Source: Streptomyces griseoluteus
GTDB lineage: Bacteria; Actinomycetota; Actinomycetes; Streptomycetales; Streptomycetaceae
Direction of reading: 5' to 3'
Length of the DNA: 64,000 bases
NCBI GenBank assembly: GCA_000717735.1
Contig: JOBE01000005.1
Coordinates: forward strand, 62,001-126,000
The translations under genes and the position numbers were made by a program. The notes beneath the pieces were generated by a model. That model searched no databases. It was given only the letters and a program-made list of their open reading frames with translations, and had not been told where the DNA came from. Positions 1 to 7,279 of this stretch are shown here, piece by piece. Numbering within the stretch: position 1 is the first letter of the stretch; the number at the start of each line of letters is the position of its first letter.

Positions 1-245
1 CCATGACGCGGGCCCGGGAACGCGGCTGCGCCCTGGTCCAGCTCACCAGCGACAAGGAGCGGACGGACGCCCACCGCTTCTACGCCTCACTGGGCTTCGC
101 ACGCAGCCACGACGGCTTCAAGCGGGCGCTCTGGCAAGACGGTCGGCCCGAAAACATCGAGAGTTCGTTCAGCAGAACTGAATCCTCGGCGCAAGCAGAT
201 CTAAGTGGACCTTCACCGACATCGGCGCCCAGACTCTCCGGATGA
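1..245 (+). CDS. GNAT family N-acetyltransferase, C-terminal fragment
   Basis: The reading frame is already open at the left edge, so only the last 80 or so codons are present. The segment ALVQLTSDKERTDAHRFY followed by the LGF turn is the usual C-terminal end of GNAT acetyltransferases, including part of the acetyl-CoA fold and the final beta strand. About 30 poorly conserved residues follow the conserved fold. The TGA stop at 243-245 overlaps the ATG of dapA (ATGA, 242-245), which suggests translational coupling and a shared transcript. The substrate cannot be told from this fragment. Confidence 0.7.
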   Translation, partial: MTRARERGCALVQLTSDKERTDAHRFYASLGFARSHDGFKRALWQDGRPENIESSFSRTESSAQADLSGPSPTSAPRLSG

Positions 246-1219
246 GCACGATGAGCACGATGAAGACGATGAGCACCACGCGCACGGAACGTCCTTTCGG
301 TCGCGCGCTCTGCGCGATGATCACCCCGTTCACTCCCTCCGGCGGGCTCGACCTCGACCGGGCCGGCGAGCTGGCCGCCCGGCTGATCGCGGACGGCTGC
401 GACGGTCTCGTCCTCAACGGCACCACCGGCGAGTCCCCGACCACCACCGACACGGAGAAGGCCGCGCTCGTCCGGGCGGTGCGGAAGGCGGTCGGCCCCG
501 GCCCCGCGCTCCTGACGGGCGTCGGCACCGCCGACACCCGGCACACCCTCGAACTGGCCCGGCAGGCCGAACAGGCGGGCGCCGACGGGCTCCTCGTCGT
601 CACCCCGTACTACAGCCGCCCCCAGCAGTCCGCCGTGGAGGCCCACTTCCTCAAGGTCGCGGACGGGGCGGGCCTCCCGGTGATGGTCTACGACATCCCG
701 GGCCGTACGGGGACCCGGGTCGAACCGGCGACGATGCGGCGGCTCGCGAAGCATCCCAGGATCGTCGCGGTGAAGGACTGCTCCTCCGACCTCCTGGCCG
801 CGGCCCGGCTCATCGCGGAGACCTCGCTCGCGTACTACTCGGGCTCCGAGGAGCTGAACCTGCCGCTGTACGCGGTCGGGGGCGCGGGCTACGTCAGCAC
901 GGTGGCCAACGTGGCCCCCCGTCAGCTGCGGGCCGTCCTGGACGCCTTCGACGCGGGCGACTCCGCGGAGGCTGCCCGGCTGAACGCCCGCACGATGCCG
1001 CTGACCGAGCTGATGATGGCCTCCGGGCTTCCGGGCTCGGTGACGGCCAAGGCGCTGCTCGGCGGAGCGCTGCGCGAACCGCTGCAGCCCGCCGACCGGG
1101 AGGCGGTCGACGGGCTGAAGGCGGCGCACGAGGCACTGGTTCAGGCGGAGTCGGTGGTGGAGGTGCTGCCGAAGATCGCGGCGTGCTCCAGGACGTCCTC
1201 CAGCGGGTCGTCGATCTGA
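242..1219 (+). CDS. dapA: 4-hydroxy-tetrahydrodipicolinate synthase (DapA family)
   Basis: This enzyme condenses pyruvate with aspartate semialdehyde, the first committed step of diaminopimelate and lysine synthesis. It is a class I aldolase-type TIM barrel. Visible motifs are GTTGES (60-65), TPYYSRP (121-127), YDIPGRTG with Tyr150 and Arg155, and the Schiff-base Lys178 in VAVKDC. The protein is 325 aa, longer than the usual 290-300. There is an N-terminal extension of about 15 residues built from repeated Met-Ser-Thr codons, with four in-frame ATGs at 242, 251, 260 and 269, and about 26 extra C-terminal residues antisense to the small gene at 1141-1359. A start at 242 is favoured by the ATGA overlap with the acetyltransferase stop. 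DapA homologues acting on other keto acids exist, but the intact catalytic set favours DapA. Confidence 0.85.
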   Translation: MSTMSTMKTMSTTRTERPFGRALCAMITPFTPSGGLDLDRAGELAARLIADGCDGLVLNGTTGESPTTTDTEKAALVRAVRKAVGPGPALLTGVGTADTRHTLELARQAEQAGADGLLVVTPYYSRPQQSAVEAHFLKVADGAGLPVMVYDIPGRTGTRVEPATMRRLAKHPRIVAVKDCSSDLLAAARLIAETSLAYYSGSEELNLPLYAVGGAGYVSTVANVAPRQLRAVLDAFDAGDSAEAARLNARTMPLTELMMASGLPGSVTAKALLGGALREPLQPADREAVDGLKAAHEALVQAESVVEVLPKIAACSRTSSSGSSI

Positions 1220-1359
1220 CCGGTGTGGATCGAGAGGCTCGGCCCGTTCGTCACGGTCGGGCCGTTGCCCGTGTGCGTCTCGTCGGCCTGGGCCGTACCC
1301 ACGGGCAGCAGGATCGCTGCCGCCGTGAGCATCCCGACGACCGTGCGCTTCGTCCTCAT
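1141..1359 (-). CDS. small secreted protein, unknown function (72 aa)
   Basis: A 72-residue protein. It has a basic start (MRTKRT), a hydrophobic core (VVGMLTAAAILLPV) and a likely signal-peptidase site after GTAQA, leaving a mature peptide of about 47 residues, acidic and rich in Thr, Ser and Gly, with no cysteine. The start is an ATG preceded by a clear GAGGAG ribosome-binding site 5-6 nt upstream. Its last 26 codons lie antisense to the end of dapA, a 79-nt convergent overlap. I do not recognise the family. The signal peptide and RBS make it a credible real gene despite its size and the overlap. Confidence 0.72.
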   Translation of the reverse strand: MRTKRTVVGMLTAAAILLPVGTAQADETHTGNGPTVTNGPSLSIHTGQIDDPLEDVLEHAAIFGSTSTTDSA

Positions 1360-1561
1360 GTCGACTCCTCGCCTTGTCCGCTGCTGGAACCTTGCGCTCC
1401 GCACTGTTAACGCACCGTCACCGGATCGGTTGCCGTGTGACAGGAGTTTCACGGCGTCGTCCCCGTTCCGTACCGCCCCCGGGGGAAACCCGGTGCCACG
1501 GCTAACCTGAGCGCGCTTCGGGCCGCGGACGGCGGCCCGGCCGTGAGACGGGGAAGACGAC

Positions 1562-2851
1562 GTGGTGAGAAGGCCGATGGAGACACTCGGGGCGCGCACG
1601 GCCGGAGCGCGGGACACCGGAACGGGCGGTGGAGGAACCGAGCCGTCCCGCAGGCGTCTGCTCCGCCTCGCCGGGACCGGACTCGGCCTGACGGCCCTGG
1701 GCGCGGGCGCGTGGGGCTGCGGCCCCGTCGAGGAGCCGGCGGCGACCGCGCCGGACCCGGGAGCGACCCCGGGGAAGGGCGGGGACGCCTTCACCACCCC
1801 GCCGGCCGGCACGGCCCCGGGCCCGCTGTGGCAGAGCGAGGCCGCCGGCGGGTCGCTCGGCGCGCTGGACGCGCTCGCCGTCGCCGGAGACGTGGTCCTG
1901 GTCTCGGGCGATCCGCTGGTGGGCCGGGACATCGTCACCGGCAAGGAGGTCTGGTCCCGCAAGGAGGTCGCCGTACCGGGCGCGAAACTGCTCGTCAGCG
2001 GAGGGACCCTCTATCTCGCCAGCGCCCAGTACGACGGGGACGTCGTCGGCCTCGACCCGGCCACCGGCAAGGAGACCTGGCGCAGCAGGCTCGGTGGCGA
2101 GCGGTACGCCCAGCCCCGCACGCTCGCCGCCGACGACCGGCACGTCTACGTCCTCGCCGGCGTCCTGGAGAAGGACCTCAGCGTGAAGGACAACGTGATC
2201 GCGGCCCTCGACATCGCCTCCGGCAAGGTGGTCTGGCAGGAGCGGCGCGACGCGGGCACCGAGGAGTACGGCATCGTCGCCGCCGTCGTCGGCCGGCACC
2301 TCGTCTACACCGACCTGCGGGAGAACGTGACGGTCCGCGACACCGCCACGGGCCGGCAGGTCTGGACGAAGAAGATCGGCACGTCCAACCACCGCAGGCT
2401 CGCCTTCCACGAGGACCTCGTCATCGTCCCCGACACCCATCGGCTGCGGGCCTTCGCGCTGGGGGACGGCCGGGAGCGCTGGTCGCTCGCGGCCGACGAG
2501 ACGTACGTCTGGTTCCGGGACCCCGCGGTCCTGGACGGGGTGCTCTACGTCGCCGACTCCTCCCGCTCCCTGTGGGCCGTGAACCCGGCGACGGGCCGGG
2601 AGATCTGGCGCAACGACGACCTCGCCGGGCTGTCGACGCCCTGGCAGTACACCAAGGTCGGCGACACGCTCTACGGTGCCACGGAGCTCGACCCGAAGGG
2701 CGGCGTGCACGCCTTCGACGCCCGCGACGGACGGCTGCGCTGGACCTACAACGACGGCACGAAGTCCAGCGAGAAGTGGTACGTCGTACCGTCCGGCAAG
2801 CGCCTCGCCGCCCTGCACGGAAAGCGGCTGACCGCCCTCCCGGCCGTCTAG
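1562..2851 (+). CDS. PQQ-binding-like beta-propeller lipoprotein
   Basis: A 429-aa exported protein. An SRRRLLRLAG twin-arginine-type signal around residues 29-38 leads into a hydrophobic stretch ending GAGAWGC, a plausible lipobox, so it is probably a Tat-exported lipoprotein. After a Pro/Gly linker come repeated blades with the pattern Ala-x-Thr-Gly-Lys/Arg-x-x-Trp (for example DPATGKETW, NPATGREIW, DARDGRLRW), typical of PQQ/BamB-like propellers. No catalytic quinoprotein residues are evident, so a scaffolding or binding role is more likely than dehydrogenase activity. The GTG start at 1562 is preceded by GGGGAAG at 1550-1556. An ATG at 1577 is an alternative. It converges on dapD. Confidence 0.8.
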   Translation: MVRRPMETLGARTAGARDTGTGGGGTEPSRRRLLRLAGTGLGLTALGAGAWGCGPVEEPAATAPDPGATPGKGGDAFTTPPAGTAPGPLWQSEAAGGSLGALDALAVAGDVVLVSGDPLVGRDIVTGKEVWSRKEVAVPGAKLLVSGGTLYLASAQYDGDVVGLDPATGKETWRSRLGGERYAQPRTLAADDRHVYVLAGVLEKDLSVKDNVIAALDIASGKVVWQERRDAGTEEYGIVAAVVGRHLVYTDLRENVTVRDTATGRQVWTKKIGTSNHRRLAFHEDLVIVPDTHRLRAFALGDGRERWSLAADETYVWFRDPAVLDGVLYVADSSRSLWAVNPATGREIWRNDDLAGLSTPWQYTKVGDTLYGATELDPKGGVHAFDARDGRLRWTYNDGTKSSEKWYVVPSGKRLAALHGKRLTALPAV

Positions 2852-2858
2852 GGCCTCT

Positions 2859-2903
2859 CGTTTGGATCATGCCGGGCTCGCGGGGTCCGGCCTGATCCGA
2901 ACG
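2859..2903. terminator. bidirectional terminator-like hairpin between convergent genes
   Basis: Imperfect 17-bp inverted repeat (arms 2859-2875 and 2887-2903, two mismatches, 11-nt loop). It lies between the stop of the PQQ lipoprotein and the stop of dapD, which converge. Confidence 0.6.
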
Positions 2904-2951
2904 AAAGACCCCAGGGCCTGGAGAGGGCGGTCAGGGTGTCCCGCGGGTGCC

Positions 2952-3935
2952 TCAGTTGTGACTGTGCAGGATGTCGTTGAGGCCGCCCCAGACCGCGTTG
3001 TTCGGGCGGGCCTCGACGGCGCCGGTGACCGAGTTGCGGCGGAAGAGGATGTTCGAGGCGCCGGAGAGCTCGCGGGCCTTCACGATCTGGCCGTCGGGCA
3101 TCGTGACCCGGGTTCCGGCGGTGACGTACAGGCCGGCCTCGACGACGCACTCGTCGCCGAGGGCGATGCCGACGCCCGCCTCTGCGCCGACCAGGCAGCG
3201 CTCGCCGATGGAGATGACGACGTTGCCGCCGCCCGAGAGCGTGCCCATGGTGGAGGCGCCGCCGCCGATGTCGGAGCCGTTGCCGACGACGACGCCGGCG
3301 GAGATCCGGCCCTCGACCATGGAGGTGCCGAGGGTGCCGGCGTTGAAGTTGACGAAGCCCTCGTGCATGACGGTGGTGCCGGCGGCGAGGTGGGCGCCGA
3401 GACGGACCCGGTCGGCGTCGGCGACGCGGACGCCGGCGGGTACGACGTAGTCGGTCATGCGCGGGAACTTGTCGATGCTCGTGACGGCGAGGTGCAGGCC
3501 CTCCGCGCGCGCGTTGAGCCGCACCTTCTCGATGTCGTCGACGGCGACGGGACCGAGCGAGGTCCAGGCGACGTTGGCGAGCAGGCCGAAGACGCCGTCC
3601 AGGCTCTGGCCGTGCGGCTTGACCAGCCGGTGGCTGAGCAGGTGCAGACGCAGGTAGGCGTCGTGGGCGTCGAGCGGCTTCTCGTCGAGCGAGCCGATGA
3701 CGGTACGGACGGCGACCACCTCGACGCCCCGGCGGGCGTCCACGCCGAGGGCCTTGACGGCGCCTTCGCCGAGGGCGTTCAGGGCCTCGTCGGGGGTGAG
3801 CCGCTCGGTGCCGGCGGGGCCGGGCGCGTCGGTCAGCGAGGGGGCGGGGAACCAGGTGTCGAGAACGGTGCCGTCGCCGGCGATGGTGGCGAGGCCGGCG
3901 GCGACGGCGCCGGTGGAGCGAGGAGCAGTGGTCAT
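2952..3935 (-). CDS. dapD: 2,3,4,5-tetrahydropyridine-2,6-dicarboxylate N-succinyltransferase
   Basis: DapD transfers succinyl from succinyl-CoA to tetrahydrodipicolinate in the succinylase branch of meso-diaminopimelate and lysine synthesis. The 327-aa product has the actinobacterial DapD layout: an N-terminal helical/alpha-beta domain, then a left-handed beta-helix of hexapeptide repeats from about residue 190 ([20 protein letters not shown], then [16 protein letters not shown]), and a C-terminal tail. The ATG at 3935 is chosen because a TAGGTT -10 hexamer lies exactly 7 nt upstream, with a TTGGCC -35-like element 19 nt beyond and no Shine-Dalgarno, implying a leaderless mRNA. With dapA 1.7 kb away it belongs to the same pathway but a different transcript. 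Confidence 0.93.
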   Translation of the reverse strand: MTTAPRSTGAVAAGLATIAGDGTVLDTWFPAPSLTDAPGPAGTERLTPDEALNALGEGAVKALGVDARRGVEVVAVRTVIGSLDEKPLDAHDAYLRLHLLSHRLVKPHGQSLDGVFGLLANVAWTSLGPVAVDDIEKVRLNARAEGLHLAVTSIDKFPRMTDYVVPAGVRVADADRVRLGAHLAAGTTVMHEGFVNFNAGTLGTSMVEGRISAGVVVGNGSDIGGGASTMGTLSGGGNVVISIGERCLVGAEAGVGIALGDECVVEAGLYVTAGTRVTMPDGQIVKARELSGASNILFRRNSVTGAVEARPNNAVWGGLNDILHSHN

Positions 3936-3942
3936 GACGGAA

Positions 3943-3948
3943 AACCTA
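3943..3948 (-). promoter_or_regulatory. -10 element of leaderless dapD promoter
   Basis: TAGGTT on the minus strand, with 7 nt (3936-3942) to the ATG at 3935. A TTGGCC -35-like hexamer sits at 3968-3973, a 19-bp spacer. Confidence 0.6.
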
Positions 3949-3979
3949 ACCGGCGGGGCCCCGCGCGGGCCAACCGGTC

Positions 3980-4582
3980 TCAGGTGCCGGTCGGACGCGT
4001 CGGCGGTTCCGACAGGCCCGGGGGCGGGGAGTTCGGTGGTTCGTTCAGGATCCGGGCCAGCATCTCGCGCGCGTACTCCTCGTCGTAGGCACCGTTGGTG
4101 AGCAGGGCCTGGAGGCAGAGGCCGTCCATGAGGGCGACCAGGGCGCGGGCGGTCACGGGGTCGGTGCGGTGGGCGAGGACGGCGATGACCGTGTCGGTCC
4201 ACTCGGCGGCGACCGGGCGGAGCGAGGGGCGCCGCAGGGCAGCGAGGTAGAGCTCGTATTCGAGCTCCACGCGCGCGCGTGCGCCGCCCGTCCACTCCCC
4301 CAGGAGGCGGGCGAGCACGGCCGCCAGGTCGGCGTCCGGCGCGGCGAGGGCGGGGCTCTCGCGCAGCAGCCGCCCGAAGCCCTCGTTGGCCTTGCGGAGG
4401 GCCGCGACGAGGAGTTCGTCGAGGGAGGCGAAGTGGTACGTGGTCGAGCCGAGCGGCACGTCGGCCTCCGCGGCCACCGTGCGGTGACTCAGGCCCGTGA
4501 TCCCGGCCCGGCCGACCACCCGCAGGGCCGCGTCCACGATCCGCTCCCGCCGTTCGGGGTCGTGGCGGCGGGCCCTGGCCAT
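3980..4582 (-). CDS. TetR/AcrR family transcriptional regulator
   Basis: A 200-aa one-component repressor. The N-terminal HTH spans about residues 10-56 ([20 protein letters not shown], then [21 protein letters not shown]), followed by an all-helical ligand/dimerisation domain. Its ATG (4582-4580) overlaps the stop of the SMR transporter gene by one base (TGATG), so the two are cotranscribed and translationally coupled. The likely role is repression of its own operon through the two tandem inverted repeats at 4902-4940. The ligand is unknown, plausibly a cationic drug exported by its partner. The C-terminal dozen residues are Pro-rich. Confidence 0.9.
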   Translation of the reverse strand: MARARRHDPERRERIVDAALRVVGRAGITGLSHRTVAAEADVPLGSTTYHFASLDELLVAALRKANEGFGRLLRESPALAAPDADLAAVLARLLGEWTGGARARVELEYELYLAALRRPSLRPVAAEWTDTVIAVLAHRTDPVTARALVALMDGLCLQALLTNGAYDEEYAREMLARILNEPPNSPPPGLSEPPTRPTGT

Positions 4583-4902
4583 CAGTGCGCGCCGCCGAGG
4601 TTGAGGACGGCGACCCCGGCGATGATGAGGACGATCCCGGCGATCTTGGCGAGGCTGAGGGTCTCGCCGAGGAAGAGGATGCCGATGGTGGCGACGGCGG
4701 CGGTGCCGACGCCGGACCAGATGGCGTAGGCGGTGCCGACCTGGAGTGTCTTGAGCGCCTGGGCGAGGAGCGCGAAGGCGATCAGATAGCCCGCGCCGGT
4801 GACGATCGAGGGCCAGAGCTTGGTGAAGCCCTCGCTGTACTTCATCGAGGTGGTGGCGAGAATCTCCGCCACGATGGCGCCGGCGAGCAGTCCGTAACCC
4901 AT
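4582..4902 (-). CDS. small multidrug resistance (SMR) family transporter
   Basis: A 106-aa, four-helix membrane protein of the EmrE/QacE/SugE family, which work as dual-topology dimers exchanging cationic compounds or guanidinium for protons. The conserved membrane Glu is visible in the first helix ([13 protein letters not shown]), with the conserved WSGVGTA motif in helix 3 and GE at the start of helix 4. I chose the ATG at 4902 because a TACGCT -10 lies 7 nt upstream and there is no SD, i.e. a leaderless message. A GTG at 4923 is an alternative in-frame start but would place it upstream of that promoter's +1. It is first in a two-gene operon with the TetR regulator. Confidence 0.88.
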   Translation of the reverse strand: MGYGLLAGAIVAEILATTSMKYSEGFTKLWPSIVTGAGYLIAFALLAQALKTLQVGTAYAIWSGVGTAAVATIGILFLGETLSLAKIAGIVLIIAGVAVLNLGGAH

Positions 4903-4940
4903 GCGTACGAGCGTACACAGCACTGCGTACGGGTGTACAC
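4902..4940. promoter_or_regulatory. tandem TetR-type operators over divergent leaderless promoters
   Basis: Two near-identical 17-bp sites, TGCGTACGAGCGTACAC (4902-4918) and TGCGTACGGGTGTACAC (4924-4940), match at 15 of 17 positions. Each is an inverted repeat GCGTAC-N4-GTACAC with one mismatched base pair. Their centres are 22 bp apart, close to two helical turns. On the minus strand the first covers the SMR -10 (TACGCT, 4910-4915) and the second its -35 (TGTACA, 4934-4939), an 18-bp spacer. The second site also covers the expected -35 position of the divergent membrane gene (-10 TACGGT, 4953-4958). Confidence 0.7.
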
Positions 4941-4952
4941 ATCGGTGCCCTA

Positions 4953-4958
4953 TACGGT
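4953..4958 (+). promoter_or_regulatory. -10 element of leaderless promoter for the DUF-type membrane protein
   Basis: TACGGT on the plus strand followed by exactly 7 nt to the ATG at 4966. Confidence 0.5.
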
Positions 4959-4965
4959 GTCCCGC

Positions 4966-6030
4966 ATGACGTTTCCCCCAGGGCCGCCGCCCTACGGCTA
5001 CGGCTATCCGCCGCCGCCCCCGCCGCCGCAGCCCGGCGTGATACCCCTGGCGCCGCTCGGCTTCAACGCGATCCTGACCGGCGCCTTCGCCACCTTCGGC
5101 CGCTACTGGAAGCAGCTGCTCGGAGTGACGGCCGCCGCGTACGGGATGGCCGTGCTGACCGTGGCGGCGGCGCTCGGCATCGCGTACGCGGCCGTAGGCG
5201 ACCTCTTCCCCGCCGTGTTCGACCTGCCGTCCGGCCAGGAGCCGCAGTGGGACGACGTCCGCCCGCTGCTCGTCGCCTTCGCCTGCGTCTGGGGCGCCGG
5301 CACGATCGCGGCCCTGTGCGCCAACGCAGTGGTCGCGGCGGCCTGCCCCGCCGTGATCCAGGAAGCGGTCCTCGGCCGACCGACGACCTTCGGTGCGATC
5401 TGGCGCCGCTCATGGGCCCGGATGCCGGCCGTCCTCGGCACGGTGATCCTGACGAGCCTGCCGATGGTGCTCCTGGTCGCGGTGTTCGTGGGGACGCTCA
5501 CCGCCCTGCTGATCAACCTCAACGGCGGCAGTCCGGTGACCATGGTGTTCGTGATCTTCGGCGGCGCGACGCTCGCCGCACTGCTCTTCGTCCCGCTCGC
5601 CCTATGGCTCTGGGTGAAGTTCAGCCTGGCCCCGGCCGCCGCGGTGATGGAGAACAGGGGCGTCGTGGCCTCGATGCGCCGCTCCTCGACCCTGGTCCGC
5701 GGCTCCTGGTGGCGCGTCTTCGGCTGCCTGCTCGTCGCCGCGCTCATGGCGGCCGCCATCGGCTGGCTGATCCAGCAGGTCTTCTCCCTGCTGATCTCGG
5801 TCCCCCTGGCGACGACCGACTTCTCCGGCGGCGATCCCGCGGCCGTGATCGCCTCCCTGGTCGGCGTGGTCGCCTTCCTCGCCGTGGGCCAGCTGATCAG
5901 CCAGGTCGTGGTCTCCGTCTTCCCGCCCCTGATCACCAGCCTGCTCTACGTCGACCAGCGCATCCGCAAGGAGAACCTGGCCCCGGAGCTGGCAAGGGCC
6001 GCGGGGATGGCGCCTCACCAGCCGTCGTAG
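4966..6030 (+). CDS. multi-pass membrane protein with Pro/Gly/Tyr-rich N-terminus
   Basis: A 354-aa integral membrane protein. The first 25 residues are a cytoplasmic Pro/Tyr/Gly tail (MTFPPGPPPYGYGYPP). About six long hydrophobic segments follow, in the pattern of the glycerophosphoryl-diester-phosphodiesterase membrane-domain (GPDPase_memb-like) proteins widespread in Streptomyces. No phosphodiesterase catalytic domain is attached. The function is unknown, and a membrane-organisation or lipid-related role is only a guess. It starts 63 bp from the divergent SMR/TetR operon and shares its tandem operator region, so it may be under the same repressor. The start at 4966 is supported by the -10 seven nt upstream. 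Confidence 0.72.
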   Translation: MTFPPGPPPYGYGYPPPPPPPQPGVIPLAPLGFNAILTGAFATFGRYWKQLLGVTAAAYGMAVLTVAAALGIAYAAVGDLFPAVFDLPSGQEPQWDDVRPLLVAFACVWGAGTIAALCANAVVAAACPAVIQEAVLGRPTTFGAIWRRSWARMPAVLGTVILTSLPMVLLVAVFVGTLTALLINLNGGSPVTMVFVIFGGATLAALLFVPLALWLWVKFSLAPAAAVMENRGVVASMRRSSTLVRGSWWRVFGCLLVAALMAAAIGWLIQQVFSLLISVPLATTDFSGGDPAAVIASLVGVVAFLAVGQLISQVVVSVFPPLITSLLYVDQRIRKENLAPELARAAGMAPHQPS

Positions 6031-6056
6031 GCCCTTCCAGGCCGCACTGGTCGGTG

Positions 6057-6422
6057 CTAGTCGACGAGTGACCGCTTCGGCCGCAGCACGCAGAACTCGT
6101 TGCCCTCGGGATCGGCGAGGACCACCCAGGTCGCGTCCTCGCCCTGCCCGACGTCGATCCGCCGCGCCCCGAGGCCGATGATCCGCTCCACCTCCGCGTC
6201 CCGGTCGTCGGGCGCCAGGTCCAGGTGGAGACGGTTCTTGACGGTCTTGGACTCGGGGACGGTGAGCAGCACGATGCCGGGCAGCGCGTGCTCCCCCGCA
6301 CCGATGACGACCTCCTCGTCGTCCTCGTAGAGCACCTTCCAGTCGAGCACCCGGGTCCAGAACTCGGCCTGACGCTTGGCGTCGTGGACATCGATCGCGA
6401 TTTGGTACAGAGAAACGGCCAT
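6057..6422 (-). CDS. VOC family (glyoxalase-like) protein
   Basis: A 121-aa single-repeat vicinal-oxygen-chelate protein. It shows the N-terminal IAIDVHDAKRQAEFW strand-helix, the RLHLDLAPDD middle strand and the C-terminal LADPEGNEFCVL strand with the usual Glu near the end. Members include glyoxalases, dioxygenases and antibiotic-binding proteins; nothing here fixes the substrate. It lies 43 nt downstream of sufT in the same orientation, but its start codon sits inside a 15-bp hairpin that probably terminates the suf operon. It also has its own -10 hexamer (TAGACT) 7 nt before the ATG, so it is likely transcribed separately as a leaderless mRNA. Confidence 0.85.
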   Translation of the reverse strand: MAVSLYQIAIDVHDAKRQAEFWTRVLDWKVLYEDDEEVVIGAGEHALPGIVLLTVPESKTVKNRLHLDLAPDDRDAEVERIIGLGARRIDVGQGEDATWVVLADPEGNEFCVLRPKRSLVD

Positions 6423-6451
6423 GCCCTCCAGTCTATGGAGGGCATGGCCGT
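6415..6451 (-). terminator. suf-operon terminator hairpin that also holds the VOC promoter -10 and start codon
   Basis: Perfect 15-bp inverted repeat (6415-6429 and 6437-6451) with a 7-nt loop. Read on the minus strand it begins 13 nt after the sufT stop and is followed by TTTCTCT, so it fits an intrinsic terminator. The loop plus its edge contains TAGACT (6430-6435), and the descending arm contains GGAGGGC followed by the ATG of the VOC gene. Confidence 0.7.
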
Positions 6452-6464
6452 CTCTACGGGGTGA

Positions 6465-6803
6465 TCAGACGTTGAAGCCGAGCGCGCGGAGCTGCTCGCG
6501 GCCGTCGTCCGTGATCTTGTCCGGGCCCCACGGGGGCATCCAGACCCAGTTGATCTTCAGTTCGCTGACGATGCCGTCCGTCGCGGACTTCGCCTGGTCC
6601 TCGATCACATCGGTCAGCGGACAGGCCGCCGACGTCAGGGTCATGTCCAGCGTCGCGACGTTCGAGTCGTCGATGTGGATGCCGTAGATCAGGCCCAGGT
6701 TGACGACGTCGATGCCCAGCTCGGGGTCGACGACGTCGTACAGCGCCTCACGGACTTCTTCCTCGGAGGCCGGCTTCATCGTGGCCTCGGCGTTCTCGGT
6801 CAT
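6465..6803 (-). CDS. sufT: SufT, DUF59 metal-sulfur cluster assembly factor
   Basis: A 112-aa MIP18/PaaD-type (DUF59) protein with the signature VDPELGIDVVNLGLIYGI and the conserved TSAACPLTD segment holding the single reactive Cys. In other bacteria SufT helps mature Fe-S proteins under high demand; the detailed role is inferred from the family. It is the last gene of the suf operon. Its ATG overlaps the sufU stop by 4 nt (6800-6803), indicating coupling. A terminator hairpin follows directly. Confidence 0.92.
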   Translation of the reverse strand: MTENAEATMKPASEEEVREALYDVVDPELGIDVVNLGLIYGIHIDDSNVATLDMTLTSAACPLTDVIEDQAKSATDGIVSELKINWVWMPPWGPDKITDDGREQLRALGFNV

Positions 6804-7270
6804 GCCGACTTCCTCACAGACTTCTCGTCGTCACCCAGCACCTGGGCGGTCGCGTCCTTCCACGCCATCCAGCTGAGCAGCGCGCACTTCACCCGGGCCG
6901 GGTACTTGGAGACCCCGGCGAACGCGACCGCGTCCTCCAGGATCTCCTCCATGGCGTCGTCCGGCTCGATCTTGCCCTTGGACTGCATCAGCTCCAGGAA
7001 GGTGCCCTGGATCTTCTGCGCCTCGGCCAGTTCCTTGCCGACGAGCAGCTCGTTGAGGACGGACGCCGAGGCCTGGCTGATGGAGCAGCCCTGCCCCTCG
7101 TACGAGACGTCCGCGATCCGCGATCCCTCGTACTTCACGCGGAGCGTGATCTCGTCGCCGCACGTCGGGTTGACGTGGTGCACCTCGGCGTCGCCGTCCC
7201 GGAGACCGCGCCCGTGCGGGTGCTTGTAGTGGTCCAGGATGACGTCCTGGTACATCGAATCCAGCTTCAC
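6800..7270 (-). CDS. sufU: SufU, zinc-dependent sulfurtransferase of the SUF system
   Basis: A 156-aa U-type protein. In Gram-positive SUF systems SufU accepts sulfane sulfur from SufS and passes it to SufBCD. The zinc/cysteine ligands are present: Cys37 with Asp39 (NPTCGDE), Cys62 (GQGCSIS) and Cys129 (RVKCALL). The family's characteristic insertion between the second and third Cys (residues 80-105) distinguishes it from IscU. It starts with GTG at 7270, 9 nt after the sufS stop; an ATG at 7255 is the alternative. It is directly downstream of its partner sufS. Confidence 0.94.
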   Translation of the reverse strand: MKLDSMYQDVILDHYKHPHGRGLRDGDAEVHHVNPTCGDEITLRVKYEGSRIADVSYEGQGCSISQASASVLNELLVGKELAEAQKIQGTFLELMQSKGKIEPDDAMEEILEDAVAFAGVSKYPARVKCALLSWMAWKDATAQVLGDDEKSVRKSA

Positions 7271-7279
7271 GACCAGCCC

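Noticed and set aside
4902..4923. GTG 4923 as the SMR start
   Set aside because: It would put seven codons upstream of the predicted +1 and lies within the operators; ATG 4902 matches the promoter and family length.
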